Positions 17,188 to 25,959 of a stretch of DNA of 64,000 nt are shown piece by piece. Made by a program: the position numbers and the translations under genes. Source of the stretch: Kluyvera ascorbata ATCC 33433 (lineage in GTDB: Bacteria > Pseudomonadota > Gammaproteobacteria > Enterobacterales > Enterobacteriaceae); assembly GCF_000735365.1 (NCBI RefSeq), contig NZ_JMPL01000004.1, forward strand, positions 1 through 64,000, written 5' to 3'. Each line of letters starts with the position of its first letter. Position 1 is the first letter of the stretch. Below the pieces are notes generated by a model. It did no database searches, was not told the DNA's origin, and was given only the letters and a program-made list of their open reading frames with translations.

Positions 17188-18168
17188 TCAGGCGCTGGCG
17201 CGGGGAATAAAACGCCACTCCAGCATCACCCGCTCTGGGGCAACGTCCGGGTTATCAATTTTATTCAGCAGCAGCGTGACCGCTTTAGCGCCAATCTCTC
17301 GCGAAGGCTGCTGTACGGTGGTGAGCTGCGGGGAGACCATCTCCGCCAGCTCCGTACCGTCGAATCCGACCACGGCAATATCTTCCGGTACGCGCAGTCC
17401 GGCCTGTTCGATGGCGCGAATGGCGCCCGCGGCCAGCGAATCCGAGATGGCAAAGACCGCATCCGGGCGCGGACTCATCGCCAGCAGATTTTTCATCGCC
17501 GCCTTGCCCGCCGCCGCACTGAGATCGTCCGCGTATTCCACTGCGGCGAAGTCGAGCCCCTGCTGTTGCAGCACGTCTTGATAGCCCTGCTCGCGCAGAC
17601 GGGCGTATTTATAGCTTAAATCATGGTTAATCAGGGCAATACGCTGGTGCCCCTGCGCCACCAGGTACCCAACCGCATGCTGGGCCGCGTCAACGTCGTT
17701 AATCCCGACACAGGAAACTTCACCGGCATCCGCGTATTCCGCACACTGCACCCACGGCGCATCGCCAATCACCGTGGTCAGCTCCGGCAGGCGGGCAAAC
17801 GCATCCATGGTGATAATGCCGTCGACCATTTTTCCGGTCAGCAGGCGCAGGCCTGATTTAGAGCGCTCAATATCAGAACCAGAGTTGCACAGCAAAATGC
17901 GATAGCCATTTTTCTCTGCTTCCGCTTCGATGCCCTTGACCACTTCCGCGCAGAACGGGTTAGCAATGTTCGATACCATCACCAGAATCATCGAGCTACG
18001 CGCCGTCCGTAGCTGGCGCGCCAGCAGGTTCGGTTGATAGTTACTCTCTTTGATAGCCTGAAGCACCCGCTCGCGGTTCTTCGCTTTCACCGTATCGCTG
18101 TTGTTCAACACCCGCGATACGGTGGCCACCGACACGCCCGCCAGCTGGGCGATTTTCTGAATTGACAT
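17188..18168 (-). CDS. LacI-family repressor of the upstream sugar operon
   Basis: A 326-residue LacI/GalR regulator. The N-terminal HTH (IQKIAQLAGVSVATVSRVLN) and hinge (YQPNLLARQL) are canonical, followed by a two-lobed sugar-binding domain. I chose ATG 18168; the open frame continues to 18213 but that would prefix the HTH with 15 unusual residues. It is the last of four genes on the same strand (permease, epimerase, dehydrogenase, regulator). The twin palindromes at 21700 and 21732, ahead of the first gene, are the expected operators, so the operon is probably autoregulated. Confidence 0.9.
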   Translation of the reverse strand: MSIQKIAQLAGVSVATVSRVLNNSDTVKAKNRERVLQAIKESNYQPNLLARQLRTARSSMILVMVSNIANPFCAEVVKGIEAEAEKNGYRILLCNSGSDIERSKSGLRLLTGKMVDGIITMDAFARLPELTTVIGDAPWVQCAEYADAGEVSCVGINDVDAAQHAVGYLVAQGHQRIALINHDLSYKYARLREQGYQDVLQQQGLDFAAVEYADDLSAAAGKAAMKNLLAMSPRPDAVFAISDSLAAGAIRAIEQAGLRVPEDIAVVGFDGTELAEMVSPQLTTVQQPSREIGAKAVTLLLNKIDNPDVAPERVMLEWRFIPRASA

Positions 18169-18243
18169 GCTACGCCGTTCCCTGCAATTAACGCTTTGCG
18201 TGAAGGCTACCATAAAAACAGGCCCGGCGTACCGGGCACAAGG

Positions 18244-19395
18244 TTATTGTTCAACGCTGACCCAGCATCGCTGCTGATGGCTTTTCACAATAGCGTCAAT
18301 AAGATACATCACGTTCGCGCCCTCACTGAACGATGCAAAGCGGCGTTCGTTCTCCTGCGGCATCTTTCCAGCACACACCGCCTGGTAAAAATTAAGCATC
18401 ATGTTTTTAAACGCATCCGGCCAGCCTTCGTTGTGCCCACCGGGGAAGTGGGCCTGTGCGGCAACGTCGCGGTTCAGCAGGCCAGGGTCATCGCTTAAAA
18501 GCTGATTAGGCTGGCTGCGGTGGCCAATCCACAGCTGCTGCGGCGTTTCCTGATCCCAGGCCAGCGAACAGGCGCTGGCGTTGATATCAAAGTGAAGGCG
18601 GTTTTTGCGCCCGGCGCTCACCTGCGAGACGCTAAAGCAGCCTTTACTGCCGTCGTCAAAACGGAACAGTACCGAGCCGGCATCTTCGGTGGTCACCGGC
18701 ACGTCCTGGTGACCGGGGGAATCAGGCTGTTCGCTGAAGGTCGCCTGCGCCCCGAGGCTGGCTTTGCGCGTCGGCCAGACGATAGCGAGGTCGGCCATTA
18801 CCTCGACAATGCGCCGCCCGGTCACAAACTGCACCGTATCGCACCAGTGCGAGCCGATATCCGCCACCGCCCGGGAAACGCCTCCCTGCTGCGCATCCAC
18901 GCGCCAGTTGAAGTCGTTTTCCAGCAGCATCCAGTCCTGGTGGTAGCCGCCGTAGGCGGAGAAAAGCCGCCCGGCGCTGCCGTCACGCATCATGCTCGCC
19001 GCCTGCTGCACCATCGCAAACTGGCGATAAACGAAACTCACACCGTGCACCACACCCGCTTCTTGCGCCATCTTAACCAGTTCATGCGCCTCTTCTGACG
19101 TCATGCATAACGGTTTTTCAGAGAAGACATGCTTCCCCGCCCGCAGGATCTGGCGGTTAACCTCGGCATGCAAAAAGTTCGGGGTACAGTTATGCACCAC
19201 CTGTAACCCCGGATGCGCCAGTAGCGCGTCGACGTCGTCATAGGCGTGGGGGATATTGAGCTGCCGCGCCTTTTCCTGCGCCAGCTCCAGCGAAACGTCG
19301 CACAGCGCTACTACCTCAACAAAACCCAGCCGACGCAGCGCTTCAATATGCGCCGGGCCAATGAAACCTGAGCCAACAATACCGACCTGAATCAT
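18244..19395 (-). CDS. Gfo/Idh/MocA-family oxidoreductase
   Basis: A 383-residue NAD(P)-dependent dehydrogenase. The Rossmann motif is GIVGSGFIGPAHIEAL at the N-terminus, the family's EKP motif is present as SEKPL (about residue 95), and catalytic-site candidates lie in SRAVADIGSHWCDTVQF (D and H near 180). Relatives oxidise a hydroxyl of sugars, inositols or glycosides, often at C3. It overlaps the epimerase gene by ATGA and therefore is coupled to it. Together with the permease and isomerase it suggests uptake and catabolism of a sugar, cyclitol or glycoside, but the substrate is not readable. Confidence 0.9.
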   Translation of the reverse strand: MIQVGIVGSGFIGPAHIEALRRLGFVEVVALCDVSLELAQEKARQLNIPHAYDDVDALLAHPGLQVVHNCTPNFLHAEVNRQILRAGKHVFSEKPLCMTSEEAHELVKMAQEAGVVHGVSFVYRQFAMVQQAASMMRDGSAGRLFSAYGGYHQDWMLLENDFNWRVDAQQGGVSRAVADIGSHWCDTVQFVTGRRIVEVMADLAIVWPTRKASLGAQATFSEQPDSPGHQDVPVTTEDAGSVLFRFDDGSKGCFSVSQVSAGRKNRLHFDINASACSLAWDQETPQQLWIGHRSQPNQLLSDDPGLLNRDVAAQAHFPGGHNEGWPDAFKNMMLNFYQAVCAGKMPQENERRFASFSEGANVMYLIDAIVKSHQQRCWVSVEQ

Positions 19396-20420
19396 CCGCG
19401 TACCTCGCTGCCCGCGGCAAAGTCATCAAAGGCCCGTGTGGATACGGGAATGATATGCCGTTTAATAAACTCACTGCCTTCGCGCGCGCCGGTCTGCGCG
19501 TCCTTCAGGCAGCACTCCCATTCCATCACCGCCCAGCCGTCAAAATCGTACTGACTGAGCTTGCTGAAAATCTTTTTGAAATCGATATCGCCATCGCCGA
19601 GCGAGCGGAAGCGCCCGGCGCGCTCCAGCCAGTTCTGATAGCCACCGTAGACGCCGCTGCGCCCGTTACGCTCGAACTCCGCGTCTTTGACGTGGAATGC
19701 CCGAATGCGCGAATGGTAGATATCGAGATACGCCAGGTAGTCGATATTCTGCAGATGCAGATGGCTCGGGTCGTAGAGCATGTGGCAGCGTGGATGGTTA
19801 TCGACCTTTGCCAGGAAGCGCTCGAAGGTCACGCCGTCGTGCAGGTCTTCGCCGGGGTGAATTTCGTAGCACAGCTCCACGCCATGCTCGTCAAAGCAGT
19901 CCAGAATGGGCCGCCAGCGACTGGCCAGTTCGTTAAACGCCTCGTCGAGCAGCGCCGCATTGTGCGGAGGCCACGGGTAGAAGTAAGGCCAGGCCAACGC
20001 CCCGGAGAAGGTGGCGTGCGCCTTCAACCCCAATCGTGCCGACGCCTGCGCCGCCTTTTTCACGCTCTCTACCGCCCACTGCTGGCGTGCCGCAGGGTTA
20101 CCGCGAAGCGCCGCGGGGGCAAAAGCGTCAAAAGCACTGTCGTAGGCCGAATTCACGGCGACCAGTTGGCCTTCAAGATGCGTAGAGAGTTCACTAATGA
20201 CCAGCCCGTGTTCGGCGAGCCTTCCGGTTATCTCATCGCAGTAGGTCTGGCTGGCCGCCGCCTGCGGTAAGTCAAAAATCGCCGGGTGGTTGCACGGCAA
20301 CTGGAGCGCCTTAAATCCCAGCCCCGCCGCCCATTCGGCTAGCCCATCGAGCGTATTAAACGGCGGCGCTGAACCAATAAACTGCGCCAGGAAAATGCCC
20401 GGTCCCTTGATGGTTTTCAT
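19392..20420 (-). CDS. Sugar phosphate isomerase/epimerase (AP-endonuclease-2 TIM barrel)
   Basis: A 342-residue xylose-isomerase-like TIM-barrel protein. Metal-ligand candidates are ELCYEIHPGEDLHDG (Glu near 190), YDPSHLHLQN (Asp/His near 226), FHVKDAEF (His near 257) and the C-terminal VMEWECC (Glu near 305). Relatives isomerise or cleave keto-sugars and inosose. The start at 20420 has an excellent AAGGAGG; the longer frame to 20435 begins upstream of this site. It lies 20 bp after the permease and overlaps the dehydrogenase. Confidence 0.88.
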   Translation of the reverse strand: MKTIKGPGIFLAQFIGSAPPFNTLDGLAEWAAGLGFKALQLPCNHPAIFDLPQAAASQTYCDEITGRLAEHGLVISELSTHLEGQLVAVNSAYDSAFDAFAPAALRGNPAARQQWAVESVKKAAQASARLGLKAHATFSGALAWPYFYPWPPHNAALLDEAFNELASRWRPILDCFDEHGVELCYEIHPGEDLHDGVTFERFLAKVDNHPRCHMLYDPSHLHLQNIDYLAYLDIYHSRIRAFHVKDAEFERNGRSGVYGGYQNWLERAGRFRSLGDGDIDFKKIFSKLSQYDFDGWAVMEWECCLKDAQTGAREGSEFIKRHIIPVSTRAFDDFAAGSEVRG

Positions 20421-20440
20421 ACCCCCTCCTTTCAAAAAAA

Positions 20441-21682
20441 TTACGCATGCTCTTTCTCGTTATATTTGAACGAGACAAGGAAAATCAGTGCAATAACGAC
20501 CGCGGCCACCGCCGGGATCCACCAGAAGTTCACCCAGGCCGCCGGTACGGTTTGTCCTGCGACCAGATGGTTGTACAGCGAGCCGGAAATCTGTGAGCCC
20601 AGCAGCATGCCGATACCGTAGGTGAACATCACCACCATGCTCTGTGCCTGGCCTTTCACCTTTTCGCCCGCCACGCGGTCGGTGTAGATAAAGCCCACCA
20701 CGAAGAAGAAGTCATAGCAGACGCCGTGCAACAGAATGCCGAGATACAGCAGGAAACGCGTCTCTTCGTTGATGCCCAGCGCAAAGAACATATAGCGCAC
20801 AAACCACGCCAGCATGCCGATGAGCAGCATGTACTTCACGCCAAGACGACGGAACAGCAGCGGAATAATCAGCATGAAGAAGATTTCCGACATCTGGCCG
20901 AAGGACATAGCGGTGCTGACATCCGCCACGCCCGCGTCCGCGAGGAATGAGGCGGTATAGGCGTAGTAGGTGCCGAGCGGTACCGAAATCAGCGTGGCGC
21001 AAACGGCGAACACCAGGAAGTGACGGGTTTTCAGTAACGCAAAGGCGTCAGCGCAGAACAGGTCGCGCAGCTTAAGCGGCTGCCCTTTCGCCGGTGCCGG
21101 CGTGTGCGGCAACGTCAGGCTATAGACCGCCAGCACCACCGAGCACAGCGCCGCCAGCGTGAAGATGCCGGTGGTATCGGAAATGCCGGTCACGCCGATA
21201 AAGATCCCGGCGACAATCCAACCGATAGTGCCGAACACGCGCACCACCGGGAAGGTTTTGTCGATATTGGTCAGGCTATGGAATGCAATGTTGTTGGTCA
21301 GCGCCAGCGTTGGCATATAGCACAACGTATAACCGAACAGCAGCGCAATCAGCAGCGCGCCGTTTTCCGACACCAGCGCCTGCGGCACAAACCACAGAAT
21401 CGCTGCGCCAAGCAGGTGCATCACCGCCATCACCTTTTGCGACGGGAAGAAACGGTCAACAAGCATACCCAACACGAACGGCGAGAGGATCGAGGCAATT
21501 GGCCCCGCCGAGAAGGCATCGCCAATCAGCAGCGACATGTTGTACTGGGTCATCACCAGGCCAAGCGTCACCGACCAGCTTCCCCAGATAAAAAACTGCA
21601 TAAACATCATTAACGACAGGCGCGGGACTAACAGCCGGTGCTGTATGCCGCTGTGTTCACGACTTTCCGTTGTAGACACCAT
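20441..21682 (-). CDS. MFS permease of the nucleoside:H+ symporter (NupG/YegT) family
   Basis: A 413-residue permease with about 12 helices and the NHS-family start LSLMMFMQFFIWGSWSVTLG. Family members import nucleosides or sugars with protons. Because its neighbours are a dehydrogenase and a sugar isomerase and not nucleosidases, a sugar, polyol or glycoside is the more likely cargo. Start ATG 21682 has GAGGG 7 bases upstream; the frame's earlier ATG at 21724 falls inside the operator region. It is the first gene of the LacI operon. Confidence 0.87.
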   Translation of the reverse strand: MVSTTESREHSGIQHRLLVPRLSLMMFMQFFIWGSWSVTLGLVMTQYNMSLLIGDAFSAGPIASILSPFVLGMLVDRFFPSQKVMAVMHLLGAAILWFVPQALVSENGALLIALLFGYTLCYMPTLALTNNIAFHSLTNIDKTFPVVRVFGTIGWIVAGIFIGVTGISDTTGIFTLAALCSVVLAVYSLTLPHTPAPAKGQPLKLRDLFCADAFALLKTRHFLVFAVCATLISVPLGTYYAYTASFLADAGVADVSTAMSFGQMSEIFFMLIIPLLFRRLGVKYMLLIGMLAWFVRYMFFALGINEETRFLLYLGILLHGVCYDFFFVVGFIYTDRVAGEKVKGQAQSMVVMFTYGIGMLLGSQISGSLYNHLVAGQTVPAAWVNFWWIPAVAAVVIALIFLVSFKYNEKEHA

Positions 21683-21699
21683 GTTTTCACCCTCAAAAA

Positions 21700-21711
21700 G
21701 TAATCGATTAC
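21700..21711. promoter_or_regulatory. Operator O1 of the LacI-family operon
   Basis: GTAATCGATTAC is a perfect 12-bp palindrome with the central CG typical of LacI-family sites. It lies 18 bp upstream of the permease start, flanked by A-runs identical to those of the second copy. Confidence 0.85.
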
Positions 21712-21731
21712 AAAAACAACTCAAGAGAAAA

Positions 21732-21743
21732 GTAATCGATTAC
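21732..21743. promoter_or_regulatory. Operator O2 of the LacI-family operon
   Basis: A second exact copy of GTAATCGATTAC, centred 32 bp from the first, i.e. about three helical turns, so two repressors could bind the same face. The identity extends over about 20 bp including A-rich flanks. Confidence 0.85.
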
Positions 21744-21858
21744 AAAAAGAAGATCCTGTCCGCCATTCGCAATTTGGGAGAAGCGTCACGATTAAAAAAT
21801 AGTCGGATGTCAGAAGGCAATCGCTGATGGCTATGGAAATGGGGAAATGGGCGGTGTA

Positions 21859-21889
21859 TTCCCGGGGTCGCTGCGCTCGCCCGGGCTAC
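21859..21889. repeat. REP unit
   Basis: TTCCCGGGG at one end and CCCGGGCTAC at the other, the local REP type. A shorter degenerate partner (CCGGGCGAGCG) follows near 21903. It lies just after the pheP stop codon. Confidence 0.7.
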
Positions 21890-21921
21890 GTATGATGAGC
21901 AGTCCGGGCGAGCGAAAAACT

Positions 21922-23313
21922 TTACGCTTTGCGGCGCAACGTTTTGAAAGCCACAAACAGGAACAACACCCACACCGGCAGTAAGATTGCCGACAGGCGC
22001 ATTCCGTCCATGGTGCACATCAGCCCAAGGATCATCAGCAAGAAAGCGATGCAAAGGTAGTTGCTTGCCGGAGCCCACAACGCTTTGAACTTCGCTTCGC
22101 GGCCTTTACGGCGCATCGCGGCGCGGAATTTCAGGTGCGCCATGCAAATCATTATCCAGTTCAGCAGCAGCGTCGCCACCACCAGCGCCATCAGCAGGCC
22201 AAAGGCTTTTTGCGGCAGCAGATAGTTAACCAATACCACCAGCGAAGTGATAGCACCGGAGAGCAGCAGTGAGTTCACCGGCACGCCGCGTTTGCTGACC
22301 TTCGTCAGGAAACGCGGGGCGTTACCCTGAACGGAGAGGCCAAACAGCATGCGGCTGTTGGAGTAAACGCCGCTGTTATAGACCGACAGTGAGGCCACCA
22401 GAATGACGAAGTTCAGCGCAGAGGCGACAACATTGCTGTCCAGATTGTGGAAGATCATCACAAACGGGCTGCTATCGGACTGGATGCCCTGCCACGGGTA
22501 GAGCGCCAGCAGCACAATCAGCGAGCCGATATAAAACAGCAGAATACGGTAAACCACCTGGTTCACCGCTTTCGGGATCGTGGTCTCCGGGCTGCGCGCT
22601 TCCGCCGCCGTAATACCAATGAGCTCCAGCCCGCCGAAGGAGAACATAATTACCGCCAGCGACAGAATCAGCCCTTTACAGCCGGTGGCCAGGAAGCCGC
22701 CATCGCGCCAGAGGTTATCAATGCTGGCATGCTCGCCGCCATTGCCGGTCGTCAGCATCCAGATACCGAAGCCAATCATGCCGATAATCGCCAGCACTTT
22801 AATCAGCGCAAACCAGAACTCCGTCTCGCCGTACAGACGCACGTTCACCAGGTTCACGGCGTTTATCAGCACGAAGAAGCCCGCCGCCCAGATCCAGGTT
22901 GGAACGTGCGGCAGCCAATATTGCATATAGATCCCGGCGGCGGTCAGTTCTGCCATACCCACCAGCACGAACATGACCCAGTAGTTCCAGCCAGAGAGAA
23001 ATCCGGCGAACGGCCCCCAGTATTTATAAGCAAAATGAGCAAATGAACCGGATACCGGCTCTTCAACCACCATCTCACCAAGCTGGCGCATGATAAGAAA
23101 AGCAATCACACCGGCAATCGCGTAGCCCAGCACCACGGCTGGGCCTGCCATCTGAATGGCGGGGCCGATACCGAGGAACAGACCGGTGCCGATTGCACCC
23201 CCGAGGGCGATTAATTGAATATGGCGGTTTTGTAATCCGCGGTGAAGCGTCGGGCTATTTTCCGACGACGCATCCGGTTGATTCTGGCTGGATGCTGATG
23301 ACGCGTTTTTCAC
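21922..23313 (-). CDS. pheP: Phenylalanine-specific permease PheP
   Basis: A 463-residue APC-family amino-acid:proton symporter, near-identical to E. coli PheP. Twelve helices are evident, with the family's IALGGAIGTGLFLGIGPAI in TM1 and the EMVVEEPVSGSF segment. It imports phenylalanine across the inner membrane. I chose GTG 23313: it yields the E. coli-like VKNAS N-terminus and has AAGGGG 6 bases upstream. The ATG at 23346 would add 11 residues. A terminator facing it at 23403 belongs to the next gene upstream. Confidence 0.95.
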   Translation of the reverse strand: MKNASSASSQNQPDASSENSPTLHRGLQNRHIQLIALGGAIGTGLFLGIGPAIQMAGPAVVLGYAIAGVIAFLIMRQLGEMVVEEPVSGSFAHFAYKYWGPFAGFLSGWNYWVMFVLVGMAELTAAGIYMQYWLPHVPTWIWAAGFFVLINAVNLVNVRLYGETEFWFALIKVLAIIGMIGFGIWMLTTGNGGEHASIDNLWRDGGFLATGCKGLILSLAVIMFSFGGLELIGITAAEARSPETTIPKAVNQVVYRILLFYIGSLIVLLALYPWQGIQSDSSPFVMIFHNLDSNVVASALNFVILVASLSVYNSGVYSNSRMLFGLSVQGNAPRFLTKVSKRGVPVNSLLLSGAITSLVVLVNYLLPQKAFGLLMALVVATLLLNWIMICMAHLKFRAAMRRKGREAKFKALWAPASNYLCIAFLLMILGLMCTMDGMRLSAILLPVWVLFLFVAFKTLRRKA

Positions 23314-23402
23314 GTCTAACCCCTTAGCATTTTTATGAAGGGGCACCTTTTAACACTTAGCGCGACTTGCCGCAAGGCAATCAGCACCCGGTCCCCAGTA
23401 GT

Positions 23403-23434
23403 AAAAAGCCCCGAAACGCACGCGTTTTCGGGGC
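23403..23434 (-). terminator. Intrinsic terminator of the TonB receptor gene
   Basis: Read on the minus strand: GCCCCGAAA, a 9-base loop, TTTCGGGGC, then five T (23407-23403). It lies 23 bp after the receptor's stop codon. Confidence 0.9.
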
Positions 23435-23457
23435 AATAACCCTATTTTAGCAATGAC

Positions 23458-25650
23458 TTAGAAGTCGTAGCTGACCGAGACTTTTAAGGTACGCGGCTCG
23501 CCCTGGTAGATATAGACGCCGGTGTCATCAGCACCCGACCAGTAGTTCTGGTTGGTCACGTTGGTCACGCCCACACGCCACACCAGATCGTTCTGCTCCT
23601 GATTCAGACGCATGCGGTAGCGCATACCCAGATCAAGCGTCGTGTAGCTGTCGAGTTTTTTGGTATTGGCCGTATCCGCATACTGGGAACCGGTATGGTT
23701 CACACGCGCGGTCGCCGTCAGCCCATCAATCGGTTTGATGTCGTATTCAGCCCCCAGCACCGCATAGAAGCGGGAGACGCCAATCGCATCGTTACCGTCG
23801 TAAGTACCGCCCGCGGTTTTGGTCAATTCAGGGTCAATCCACAGCGCACTGCCGGTCAGACGCAGGCCCAGCACTGGTTCGCCAAACACGTTAAGCTCTA
23901 CGCCGCGGTTACGCTGCTCGCCGTCCATACGGTAGTACTTGTCGCTATCTAACACCCCAGACGGCTTAGTAATCTGGAATAGCGACAGTGAGCCACCCAC
24001 GCGCTGATAATCAATTTTTACGCCCACTTCGTCCTGTTTCGAATGGGCGATACCAATACTTTGGCCGTAGTTTTTCGCAGTATTAGGTGCATTGTTCGCA
24101 GGCTGCAACGCTTCGGTATGGTTAGCGTACAGCGAGAGTGTCTCCCATGGCTTGTACACCAGACCAAACGTCGGCATCCAGCGGCTTTCGGTAAAGCTTG
24201 AGCTAGTGGTTTCCTGGCCCGTCTGGTTGTTATAGTTACGAATCACCACCTTCTGATGGCGTGCCGCAGCGGTAAAGAGCAGGCTATCGTCAAAGAAGCC
24301 CAGCGTGTCGCTGAGCAGCCAGCCTTGGGTACGGTTGCGCGCGGTGGTCAGCGGATCGTCATAGTGGCCGCCTTTTGGATTCGGCTTATAATCCGGCATG
24401 TCTACGTCATGACTGTTGTAGATATTGATAGTCGGGTTTTTAGTGCTATCGGACATACGCCAGGCAGTCGCATCGCGACGTATCTGCGCCGAGTAGCCCA
24501 CGTTCACTTTATGGGAGACCACGCCGGTATTGAAGCTACCGCGGATGCCGCCCATGCCGCTGAAGCTGTCGATAATACGGTTGGTATCCAGACGACCGAC
24601 GGTGGCATTGCCATTCACGTTGGTCAGCTTCGGTGCAGCATAGGTGCCGATTTCATGCGCATGCTGCGCACCAAGCCCGGCGTAGGTTGTCCAGTTATCG
24701 GTCAGGTCATATTCGGTTTTAACCATGCCGAATTCGTTTTCGATGTTGCTAAAGCCCCACTTCTGCGCGTAGCTTTTGGTAGCGTCCGGTACCGCCGGAA
24801 TGGCGGCAATATTGGCCACACCAACGCCCATCTCACCGCCGTGGAAGGTTTTTTTCTGATAACCAAAATCAAGAGATGAACGCAGGCGGTCGCCACGATA
24901 ATCAAGACCCAGCGATGCCAGGGTGGTGCGGCGCTTGTCGTTATCAATACGCCCTTCCCCTTCACGGTGCAGCACGTTTACGCGCGCGCCAAACTGGTTG
25001 TCATCACCGAAGCGGCGCCCCAGATCCAACGAGCCACCGACCTGTGAATCAGAGGTGTAGTCCACGCCAAGGCGGGTGGTGGGAATATCTTCAGCACGTT
25101 TAGGCTCAAGGTTTATCATTCCGCCTACGCCGGAACTGGCTGCTCCGTTCACCAGCGCGTTCGCGCCTTTGAAGACTTCAATGCGCTCCAGCATCTGGGT
25201 GTCCATCACCTGACGCGGTACCACGCCGGAGAGGCCACCCATCGTCATATCATCGCCATCAAGCTTAAAGCCGCGAATACGGTACGTTTCCGCAAAGTTG
25301 CCGTAGCCCTGAACCGCCTGGACGCCCGCGTCATTTTTAACGACGTCAGCGACGGTTTTAGCCTGCTGATCCTGCACCAGCTTTGAGGTATAGCCGATGA
25401 CGTTGAACGGCACGTCCATCGCTTTTTGCTCGCCCAGCATCCCTAAGCGGCCGCCATGGGCAATTTGCCCGTCGAGATAAGCTGGCACCAGATCTTCGCC
25501 ACCGGCTTTGAAATCGCTGCCGTCAACGCCCTGAACCACCATCGTTTCAGGCTGATTTTTCCTGGTTGTTGTGTCTTCGGTCGTTGCCGCATAGGCGGTA
25601 GGCAGCACGGTGCCTATCGCCAGTGCCAGCACAGAGAGTTTGGTTTTCAT
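23458..25650 (-). CDS. TonB-dependent siderophore receptor (ferrichrome/FcuA-like)
   Basis: A 730-residue outer-membrane receptor. Order: signal peptide (ends PTAYA/ATTED), a TonB-box-like ETMVVQG, plug domain (DVPFNVIGYT, VADVVKNDAGVQ, IRGFKLDG, GANALVNGAASSGVGGMINL), then a 22-strand-type barrel ending in the C-terminal signature VSVSYDF. The plug style is that of hydroxamate-siderophore receptors such as FcuA, FhuA or FoxA; the exact ligand is not certain. It is a single-gene unit with its own terminator, and a possible Fur box lies about 150 bp upstream. Confidence 0.92.
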   Translation of the reverse strand: MKTKLSVLALAIGTVLPTAYAATTEDTTTRKNQPETMVVQGVDGSDFKAGGEDLVPAYLDGQIAHGGRLGMLGEQKAMDVPFNVIGYTSKLVQDQQAKTVADVVKNDAGVQAVQGYGNFAETYRIRGFKLDGDDMTMGGLSGVVPRQVMDTQMLERIEVFKGANALVNGAASSGVGGMINLEPKRAEDIPTTRLGVDYTSDSQVGGSLDLGRRFGDDNQFGARVNVLHREGEGRIDNDKRRTTLASLGLDYRGDRLRSSLDFGYQKKTFHGGEMGVGVANIAAIPAVPDATKSYAQKWGFSNIENEFGMVKTEYDLTDNWTTYAGLGAQHAHEIGTYAAPKLTNVNGNATVGRLDTNRIIDSFSGMGGIRGSFNTGVVSHKVNVGYSAQIRRDATAWRMSDSTKNPTINIYNSHDVDMPDYKPNPKGGHYDDPLTTARNRTQGWLLSDTLGFFDDSLLFTAAARHQKVVIRNYNNQTGQETTSSSFTESRWMPTFGLVYKPWETLSLYANHTEALQPANNAPNTAKNYGQSIGIAHSKQDEVGVKIDYQRVGGSLSLFQITKPSGVLDSDKYYRMDGEQRNRGVELNVFGEPVLGLRLTGSALWIDPELTKTAGGTYDGNDAIGVSRFYAVLGAEYDIKPIDGLTATARVNHTGSQYADTANTKKLDSYTTLDLGMRYRMRLNQEQNDLVWRVGVTNVTNQNYWSGADDTGVYIYQGEPRTLKVSVSYDF

Positions 25651-25959
25651 GAGAACATCCCTTGGTATTGAATAAAAAATTCATCGTGGGTACCAACGGG
25701 TTTGTCGCTTCTCACGCCCCAGAATCCCCCTGTGAAATATCCTCACCGATTACTGGGCCATCCGTACCGCATCAATGAATAAAAATGAGATCGAGAACTA
25801 TACGCATTATCAAAATGTGATCAAGTCTCAATCCGTAGTAGAGGGCGGAAATAACCACAAAAAAAACATGTTTTTGCCTGGGAGCCAACGCACAAAACAA
25901 TGGCGCTACGCTACGTGGCTTGATGCATAATTATTCCAATACCTCCAGAGGACGCGCCC
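25651..25959. other. Intergenic region between the TonB receptor and the EamA gene
   Basis: A 309-bp divergent gap. It holds the possible Fur box (25793-25811) and, nearer the EamA gene, the perfect palindrome AAAAACATGTTTTT (25862-25875), which could be a repressor site or simply a bent A-tract. No ORF is evident. Confidence 0.5.
25793..25811 (-). promoter_or_regulatory. Possible Fur box
   Basis: On the minus strand GATAATGCGTATAGTTCTC matches the 19-bp Fur consensus at 13 positions, including a perfect first half GATAATG. Upstream of a siderophore receptor this is expected, but the second half is degenerate. Confidence 0.55.

Noticed and set aside
23238-23313. ATG 23346 as the PheP start
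   Set aside because: The GTG at 23313 matches the E. coli N-terminus and has the better ribosome-binding site.
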